Positions 6,783 through 16,483 of a stretch of DNA of 16,591 nucleotides are shown piece by piece. This DNA is from Chrysochromulina tobinii (taxonomy: Eukaryota; Haptophyta; Prymnesiales; Chrysochromulinaceae), in the NCBI GenBank assembly GCA_001275005.1, contig JWZX01001519.1:1-16591 (forward strand). The letters run 5' to 3'. Positions within the stretch are counted from its first letter, which is position 1. Every line of letters begins with the position of its first letter. Made by a program: the position numbers and the translations under genes. The notes beneath the pieces were generated by a model that was given only the letters and a program-made list of their open reading frames with translations, did not search any database and was not told the origin of the DNA.

Positions 6783-9700
6783 CTGCCAAATTAGGTTCGA
6801 TTCGAACTTGCCAAATGAGGGGGTGCGCACAGGCCATCAGTGGCCATCGACGGCGCACCGGCATCGCGAGGAAGCCGAAGCCAAACGAGAGCAGCCCCTT
6901 GCCGAAGCCGAGCGCCCCTTGAGACTGAGCGCCCCTGTACGGGCGCAGGACGACGTCCTTGTATGCATGCGCGATGGAGCGTGCGAGCTCGCCTGCCTCG
7001 TACCTGTGTGGGGAACGGTGGGGGCGCCGTGGTGAGCGCTCGCACGCGCCGTGGCGGGCGTGCATGTGTCTACCGATGAGGACCCAGAGAACAATCGAGG
7101 CAATCGAGGTGGGGGCGCCGTGGTGAGCGATCGCATCCCAGAGATCATTCGAGGCAATCGAGAGCAGTGAAGACTCAGGCAATCGAGACTCAGAGCCCAT
7201 CAGAGCCAATCAGAGCCAATCAGAGCCCAACAGAGCTTATCAGAGCTTATCAGAGCCCATCAGTCGCGCTGCGTACCGATGAGGACCTAGCACGGGCGCC
7301 GTGACGGGCGCCAGGCGCATCTCGATGCCTCCGACGCCCTCCGCGAGCATGCAAAAGGCACCGGTAAGGCGCGAGACGCTCTCAAACAGGCCGGACGCGG
7401 CGCCGAGCACGAGCGCCTGCCAAATTAGGGAGCGCGGGTGGCGCTCGCATTCAGCGGAAGGAGCTGTCGCATTCGGCGGAAGGAGCGCTCGCATTCGGCG
7501 GAAGGAGCGCTCGCATTCGGCGGAAGGAGCGCTCGCATTCGGCGGCACCACGCGGAATGAGCGGTTTTGAGAGGCCATCAGTGGTCATCAGAGGAGGCCA
7601 TCACAGTGGTCATCAGTGGTCATCAGAGGCGCCATCAGAGGCGCCATCAGATGCCATCAGCAGAGGTCATCACGCACCTCGACCCCTTTTTGGAAGCCCA
7701 GACCTAATCCGACGAAACCGTCCGAGACGAAACCGTCCGCGGGCGCACCTGTGGGGAAGAGGAGAGGGCGCCGTGGTGAGCGCATGTCTCGTCGGAGACG
7801 AACCCGTCCGCGGGCGCACACGGAAGAACTCGAGCACCGATGCGCACGGCAATCAACGGCAATCAACGGCATTCAGGGGCGCGCACGGAAGAACTCGAGC
7901 ACGCCGCCGCCGAGCTTGTCCAGGAAGGCCAGTGGGTTGAAGAGCAGCTCGACCGATCCGATGAGCTTATACCTTCCAAATTAGGACAAGAGGGAGGTCA
8001 TCCCAAATTAGGACAAGAGGGACGTCATCAGAGGCAATCAACATGCAATCAGCATGCAATTACGTGGGCATCATGTACCACTGGCGCACGGCGCTCTTCA
8101 CGTCATCAGAGGCCATCAGCATGCACTCAGCATGCACTCAGCATGCACTCAGCATGCAATCAGCACGCAATCACGTACCACTGGCGGACGGCGCTCTTCA
8201 CGTAGTGGCTCCGCAGGCACCTATACAGTTGGTACGGCTCGCAAAAGGCATCCTTGACGATGACCTCATTAAACTTGAGACCGATCCCTTCCATATCGGG
8301 TATGTATGGCGCCACTGTGGCGCCGTATCGGAGCATCTTGGTGAACGTGCCGCCGCCCTTGCGCAACGGGCCACCGACGGCGCCGTCTCGGGCGTCGGCG
8401 ACGGCGCCACCGGCCGCGCGGGCGCCGTCTCGGGCGCGCTGCGAGTCGAGGACGGAATCGAGCATGCGGCTGAGGATGCCACGCCGGCCCGCAGCGTACC
8501 TGTGTGTGAAGGAGGGACGAGCGGCAATCAACGGCAATCAACGGCAATCAGTGGCCATCAACGGCAATGACGAATCAACGGCAATCAACGGCCATCAGCG
8601 GCAATCAGCGGCGTACGAGATCGTCGACTGGACGGCACCGATTCGCACGAGCCGTATGTAGACCTTACGATCGTGCCCATGACGGCGCGCATCATCGGCG
8701 ACGCCAGCTCCGAGAGCGTCGACGAGCTGCCCGCCCCCGCCACCCCCACCGCCCCCGCCTTCCGCGCCACCCCCCACGCGCATGAGCAGCGGCGGCGGGG
8801 GCGTGAGGAGTAATGGCAAGATCACCCGAAGCGTATCGACGACGAAATCCTCCTTGAAGCGAAGCTGTGGAAGGGAGGGCGAGAGGCAATCAACGGCAAT
8901 CAACGAACTCCTCCTTGAAGCGAAGCTGTGGAAGGGAGGGCGAGAGGCAATCAACGGCAATCAACGAAATCCTCCTTGAAGCGAAGCTGTGGAAGGGAGG
9001 GCGAGAGGCAATCAACGGCAATCAATGGCGATCAATGGCGATCAATGGCAATCAAATGCACTCGATGGTGATCACCTGAAGAGAATGCAGTGCGAGCTCG
9101 AGCGTCTCGTAAAGAGATCATCAGAGGCAATCAGAGGCAATTAACGAACCTGAAGAGAGTGCAGTGCGAGCTCGAGCGTCTCCCAGATCGGTTCGCGCCC
9201 AGGCGGGTGCAGCTGCAGCATGAGCAACTGAATGAGGTCCGTCGGCAGCGCGTCCTTCTCGTGTGGGATCACCTGATGAGGGAGGCAATCAGACACAATC
9301 AGACGCAATCAGACGCAATCAGGTCCGTCGGCAGCGCGTCCTTCTCGTGCGGGATCACCTGACGCATGACCGCCATACTGCCCTCGGCCTCCGCTCCGCT
9401 GTGGTCGATCTGGAGGGTGCCCACGCGCACGGTGAGCTGACACGTGTCGCGCCGACGCTCGAGGCGTGTTCGCAGCCGTTGCAGCTGGAAGTACGCCACC
9501 TCGCGTGGAGCTCTGATGAGGGAGGCGATTAGGCAGCCCATCATTGGCAATCAGTCGCAATCAGTCGCAATCAGTCCTAATCACCTGTCCTCGGGGGAGT
9601 CGATCAGGGAGAGCCCGATGCTGCTGATTGCCGCGTATAGCTGCAGCCGCAGCGGATTGGCCTCATATGCCACCGGGGCGACCGCGACCTCGAACTGTAA

Positions 9701-12431
9701 CGAACCTGATGAGGGGCGCAATCAGACGTCATCAGACGTCATCAGACGTCATCAGACGTCATCAGACGTCATCAGACGTCATCAGACGTCATCAGACGTC
9801 ATCAGACGTCATCAGACCTCGAACTGTAACGAACCTTAGATGCCGGAGATGCGTCTCGTGAAGAGATAATCAGAGGCCATCAGAGGCAATTAACGAACCT
9901 TGGATGCCGGAGATGCGCCTCGTAAAGAGACGCGAGACGGCGCCTGGCAGCCCAGATCGGATCCCAATCAGCGCTTTCCGATCTGGGCTGCCAGATCGGA
10001 TCCCAATCGGCGCTTTCCCGCCGCTGCTCAGCCGCGGCGCGTCGAGAGCGCGCCGTCGTGAGCCGATGAACCCGTCCTTGGTCGACTCGTCGGGCGCCGT
10101 GTCGGGCGAACCGCCATCGGGCACGTCGACGGCGCGGGAGTCGGCGATGCGCGTGGCTCGTCCCTCGGCGACAAGCCACAGGCTGCCCAGCCGCACCTGA
10201 TGAGGGAGGCAATCAGGCAGGCCATCATCGTCAATCAACTGCAATCAGGGCGACAAGCCACAGGCTGCCCAGCCGCACCTGATGAGGAAGGCAATCAGGC
10301 AGGCCATCATCGTCAATCAACTGCAAGCAGGGCGACAAGCTACAGGCTGCCCAGCTGCACCTGCACTCGTAGGCGCAGCCAGACGTGTAATCAGAGGAGC
10401 AATCAGACATGCAATCTCGGAGAGGGGAGCTCCGATGGCGCACATGGACGAAACCGAGCGGATCGCAATCAGAGGCGCAATCAGAGGGGAGCTCCGATGG
10501 CGCACATGGACGAAACCGAGCGGATCGCAATCAGAGGCGCAATCAGAGGGGAGCTCCGATGGCGCACATGGACGAAACCGAGCGGATCGCTCGCCTTGAA
10601 CAGGTGGTGATCCCACAGGCGCATCACGAGATTCTCGGGAGGTGCGCGGAATCGCATCTCGAGAGTTTCGTTCCAAGTGGGGTGCAGCGAGCGGCGCACG
10701 GTGCTGGTGTGTAGGCGCTGTCCCGAGCAGTCGAGCTCGACAAAGGTGTCGCTCGTGCGTCCTGCCCAAATTAGGGAGGTCCATCAGTGGTCATCAGAGG
10801 TCATCAGAGGCCATCAGAGGTCATCAGGGGTCATCAGGGGTCATCAGATGCACCGTGTAGCCCAAGGTCGGTTGCTTTGAGCCCAACTGCCGAGATGACA
10901 CGCACTCGTACCACCCACCCTGGTGGCGGTGTCGGCGGCATACTCGGCGCGGACTCGCTTAATCGGAAGACCTTGACGCCCCGATGTAGCTCGAGGGCCG
11001 CGTGCACCTGATGAGGGACGCAATCAGACGTCATCAGAGATCATCAGACGCCCCGATGTAGCTCGAGGGCCGCGTGCACCTGATGAGGGACGCAATCAGG
11101 CAGGCCGCCATTGGAGACCAACAGAGGTCCTCAGAGGTCCTCAGAGGCCATCAATGGTCATCAACTCGAAGGGCGCAATGCACCTCGCGCTGTGGGGAAC
11201 CGACGAACATAGAGGCCAAGATCTCGACCGACGAGATCTTGTACTCGGTCCCGGGACCTTCTCGGGACCTTCCGGGACCTTCCATCCGGGACCTGCCGTA
11301 CTGGGCGCCGTACTGGGCGCTCGCACGCGTGAGCTTGCCCGAGCGCCCGAGCGCCGTCCCGAGCGCGAACAGACGAGCGACCGAGCCATATTTGGCAGGT
11401 TGGATGATTGGATGCACCATCAGCGCGGGCTCGGCGGACGGGTCGTGCCACGCCCAGGGGACTTCCGCGTTTGGCTCCAACCGCAACGGTCTGGCACCGG
11501 CCGGTGCATGCACTTGACGAACCACAAAGTGGAGGGGGGTGGTGTTATGGAGCTTCAGCCGTACTTGATTGGGGGGCGGCAGATGCAGCGAGATGAGGAC
11601 GCAGCCGGTCGCGGGATCTTCGGCCACCCGAACCTGTGGAAGGGGGGGCGAGAGGCAATCAATGGTAATCAATGGCAATCAAAGGCAATCAAAGGCAATC
11701 AACGGATCTTCGGCCACCCGAAGCTGTGGAAGGGAGGGCGAGAGGCAATCAATGGCAATCAATGGCAATCCTCCTTGAAGCGAAGCTGTGGAAGGGGGGG
11801 CGAGAGGCAATCAATGGCAATCAAAGGCAATCAACTGATCTTCGGCCACACGAACCTCGACCACCTCATCTGAAATATCCTCCTCAGATTGCAACCCCTC
11901 GTCGTCCTCGTCGAAGGCGCTGCCGGTGGCCAGCTCGGGACGGCGCTCGGGACGGCTCGGTATGAGCATCTGGATGTCGCCCACGTCATCGCACTGCACA
12001 CCCGACGACCAGCGAGCGCCCGCCACGGCGCGAGCGGCGGCCGCCGCCGCATCCAAATTAAGGTCGTCCGCATCTGCTGCTGAGCGTCGTCCTGGGCGGT
12101 GATGGCCCTCGCCCTCCCTCTCGCCCCCGAAGCTGCCCACCGAGGGCGCCGTCCTGGGCGCTCGGTACGGCGCCGAGAGCTGCAGGAGCAGCTGGCGCCG
12201 TCCCGAGCGGAAGTGGACAGGCGCGGAGTGGTCCTGCCCAGGCGCCGTCCTGGGCTCCAAGGTGATCTGATCGTGGAGCCCCTCCGCCCCCCTCTCTGCC
12301 TCACGCTCTCCCGAAGCGCCTCGCCGAGGCATCAACAGCTCCTCCCTGTTGCCACTAGCCGAAGCGCCTCGCCGCGGTATCAACGACTCCTCTCTGAAGC
12401 TGGTGGCTTCACTCCTCATCGAAGCTTCTCT

Positions 12432-12482
<51 letters not shown>

Positions 12483-14857
12483 GAGACCCATGCCCATGCC
12501 CATGCCGATGCCCGTGCGGGGAGGCGGGACGCCCGGGGCGACGCGAGCATACACGGTGCGATCCGGGATGAGGTTCCTAATTAGGAAGCGCGGCGTGAGC
12601 GCGAGCAGGACGCACGGATCGAACGGCGGCGGCGCCGTCGTGATGCTCACCTGATGAGGGAGGCAATCAACTAAGGTGAGGGAGGCAATCGAAGAAGATG
12701 AGGGAGGCCATCAATGAGGCACGCGCGGATCAAAGGGCAGCAACGCCGTCGTGGGCGCGCACCCCAAGCTGGTACTCGGCGCCGTGATGGGCGCTCGATC
12801 CGGCGCTCGACGCTCCGCTCGGGGCGCCGTCGTGGGCGCGGCATCGGAGCTCTCCGAGAATGCCCACCCCAAACAGGTCGATCGCCTCCGACCAGTGGGT
12901 CGTTAACGGACGGTGCGAGGCGGCCATGGGGGTGTGAACGGGGGTGTGAACGGGCGTGTGAACGGGCGTGTGAACGGGGGTGTGCGACTCGCCGAGCACC
13001 GCCACGTAGACCTTGGTCGCGGGCGGGAGCAGCAGTGGCGTCGTGATGGGCGCCTCGAGATCTGACCACGAGCATCGTGGCGCCGTCGTGGGCAGCTCGT
13101 ACCCGCTCGCGAGCACGTCGGCGGGCACCCCTTCGAAGCGGAGGGCGAGATCCAACCCAGATCGATTGACCAGCAGCTTATGCGCCACCAGCTGCAGCAT
13201 CAGCGTGCCGTGAACATTCACACGCCGACGCAGCTGGAGCCAGAGCGCCGTACCGGTCGCCTCGGAGCGTAACGAAATCGGTAACGGCAGGGCGATGGCG
13301 GCCTGCGAGTGGAGCGCGATTGCCACGTCACCATCCTCGATGAAACCACTCTCAAGGGCAACGGCCTCGCATGCAAGTTCGAGCAGCGCGGCCGATCGCG
13401 CCGCCTCCCCCGCCGCCTCCCCCGCCGCCTCCTCCTCCTCCTCCTCCTCCTCCCCTACCCCTAGGGACGCGCCGTGTTGGGCGGACGCAGGGGCGCCGTT
13501 GCGGGCGCCGTTGCCCATCCCGACCGCCGCCGCCGCCCTGTTGCCAGCCGTCGTCGCCCTGTTGGCCGCGGAGGCGGTGGAGGTGGCGGCGGCGGCGGCG
13601 GAAGGCGTCGTCGTTGGCGTCGCTCGTCGCCACGGCCACCAGGACGCGTCGTTCTGAGCGCTCGGGATGACGCCCTCGATCGCCGTGGCGCTCACGCCAG
13701 CGCCCACGCCAGCGCCCACGGCGGCGCTCCGTGCAGTTTCGTCAGCGGCGCTCGGTGCAGCGCGTGCCCCGGCCGGAGCGTCGTCGTGGGCGTGATCGCG
13801 CTGTACCGGCAGCAGCTCGATCGGCTCGCTCCACCGCGTCCACGTGTCGCCGATTGACGAACTCGACGAACTCGACGAAACCGGTTCGGTCCACCGGCCG
13901 TGGAACGCGCCACCGCCGCCTGTCGCGCCGTACTGGGCGCCGCCGCTCGAGGCGGGCACGTCGGCGCCGTCACGGGCGCGCTCAGGCGCCGTATTGGGCG
14001 GCACTCGCATGCGGACTCGCATCACGAGCCGCGGCGCACAGCAGTCGACCTCGCACAGCGCCGCCTCCCCGCTCGCGCCGAGCGCCGTAACGAGCGCCGC
14101 TTCGAGCGCGAGCGCCTCGTCTTCGGCTGGGGACGCCGCGCCGTAGTGAGCGCCGGGCGGCGGGTCGATGGTTAAGGGCGTTCGGAGCTGACCCCTGCGC
14201 AGCCCCGGGTTCTCACCCCGAGATTCATCCCGAGATTCACCCCGAGATTCACCCCGGCGCGGCCCGGGGTTCTCATGCGTCGCACTCGGCGCTTGACTCG
14301 GCGCTTGGGCCGATGCCGGCGCCGGCGCCCGGGACGGCGCCTGCCAGGGCGGCGCGCGGGGTAACCGCCCGATCTCGACCGGCAGTGACGAAGCGAGATC
14401 TCGACCTCGGGGTAACCGCCCGATCTCGACCTCGATCTCGTACGGCAGTGACGAAGCGAGATGCAAACCCGGCGCGAAGATCAGGTCGCAGGCGGCCTCG
14501 TAGCCCGCGGGCATGCGCTCGGCACGGCGCGCGCCGACGCCTCGACGTCCCGATTTGGAAGGCGACAGCTGGTGCCGTCCTGGGCGTGGTGGCGGACGCT
14601 CGGGCGCCGCCGCCGACGACGCCGCCGACGACGCGAGCGACGGCGACGACGACGTCGACGACGCGCCGTGTTGGGCGCGCCTCTTGAGCATGGCGCCGTA
14701 GTGGGCGGCGAGGGAGGGTTTCTTTTGGGAGGCGCGCAGCCGCAGCGCCCGCTGCAGCTTGAGGACGGCTGCGGACTGCAGCAGGCGCGTCCGAGCTGCC
14801 GCCGCCTCTGAGATGCTGCCGCCGTCGCCGCCGCCGCCGCCGCCGCCTCCTCCTCCA

Positions 14858-14889
<32 letters not shown>

Positions 14890-16074
14890 ACCACCAGCCT
14901 TGGTAGCTGCGTGACTGTGAATGCTGCTGCTGCTGCTGCTGGCTGCCGGCGCGCCCTGCCGCTCTGCCCGGGACGGCGCGCTCTGCCGCTCGTATGCCGT
15001 CCATGCCGCCGCTCGGGAGCCAGGCACGTACGCCGCATGCCGCTGCGTGCAGCTGTGCAGCGCCAGCTGCATGTGGCGCACGCCCGTCTCGGCGCCTCCC
15101 CGATTAGGCAGGCGGGAGCGCACGAGCTGAGTACATGCGGCGCTCGGCACGGCGCTCGGATGCATGCGCATGAGCTCGTGCAGCCCGCCCACGAGCGCCC
15201 ACGACGACGCGTCCGACTCGTGCTGCTGGTAAGACCCTGCCAAATTAGGAAGAGGGTGCCCGAGACGGCGCGGCCCAGGCTCGAGGCGGACGTACACGGA
15301 CCACGCATGCGCGTCCCGAAGTAACGGCAGGGGGATGGCGAGCTTGGCGCCCGCGGCAACGCGCGTGTAGTAGTAGCCGGAGGCGTCGGTGTCGACGGGG
15401 GGAGCACTGGCGCTGCTGGAGGCGAAGGATGGCAGCGAGTGGCAATGAGAGGCAATGAGAGGCAATGAGAGGCAATGAGAGGCAATGAGAGGCAATCAAC
15501 AAGGACAGCCTTGAGAAGCCCTCAGCACGTGTACCGTCAAGGGCAATCAACGGCAATCAAGGGCAATCAACGGTCATCACCTTGAGAATGAGAACGGCCA
15601 TGAGAAGCCCTCAGCACGCTGCTCTATCATTTCCCGCGCCGCCCGATCCGCCGCCCGCTCGAGGGAGAGCAGGGAGGCCGTGCCGGGCGCCTTACTGGGC
15701 GCCAGCAGCCGCCGCTCGGCCGGGGGAGTCGGCAGCGCCGTCTCGGGCGCGCGCCGCAGCACGCCCAGGTGCAGCGAGGCGGCTGTGCGGTTGTGGAACG
15801 AAAAGGACGGCGCGAGGTGGATCACGCACCTGTGGGGAAGCGCGGGCGCCGTGGTGAGCACTTGCATGCGGGGCAGGTCGACGCGAGGGGTGGGTCGAGG
15901 TGGTTTCACACACAAGTTCTCGCAATCAATGGTAATCAAGGGGGGGTCGAGGTGATTTCACACACGAGTTCTCGCGTCCCTCGTGCCTTGTGTGCAGATG
16001 CTCTGCGCGAGCGAGGACCAAGGGGACGCCCAGGACGGCGCCGCCTCCACCGCCTCCACCGCCTCCACCGCCTC

Positions 16075-16122
<48 letters not shown>

Positions 16123-16452
16123 CGCCTCCGCCTCCGCCGCCACCGCCGCCCTCGCGCACACCGTCCAGGAGCACATTCCCCACAGCGTATAGAGGCACGA
16201 CGAAAGGATCTCCGAGCACCTGATGAGGGAGGCAATCAGGGAGGCTCATCAGCGCCAATCGGCACAGCTCGCACAGAGGCACGAGCATTGGATCTCCGGG
16301 TAAATCTCCGAGCTCGTCACCGAGAGCGGGAGGCAGAAGGCGACACTCGCCCCGCGGCGCTGGCGGGTGGCACGCTCGAGTTGCTTGATTTGCTTCGCCG
16401 TCAGTCGACCGCCACCGCCACCGCCGCCGCCGCCGCCGCCGCCACCGTCGCG

Positions 16453-16483
<31 letters not shown>

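Noticed and set aside
7417-7560. GCATTCGGCGGAAGGAGCGC array as a coding repeat protein
   Set aside because: It lies between a phase-0 donor and acceptor that join two conserved VPS13 segments, so it is intronic.
8782-9079. Small plus-strand frames with repeated K-R-S-C-G-R peptides
   Set aside because: They are translations of the intron 12 tandem array on the wrong strand.
9721-9810. CRISPR-like array of short direct repeats
   Set aside because: Units are 10 bases, contiguous and without spacers, and sit inside a spliceosomal intron of a eukaryotic gene.
15237-15266. A 30-base intron ending CCTAATTTGGCAG in exon 4
   Set aside because: The acceptor module is present, but the frame is open through it, the only in-phase donor (GTCTCG) is weak and 30 bases is very short. 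Left as coding, with doubt.
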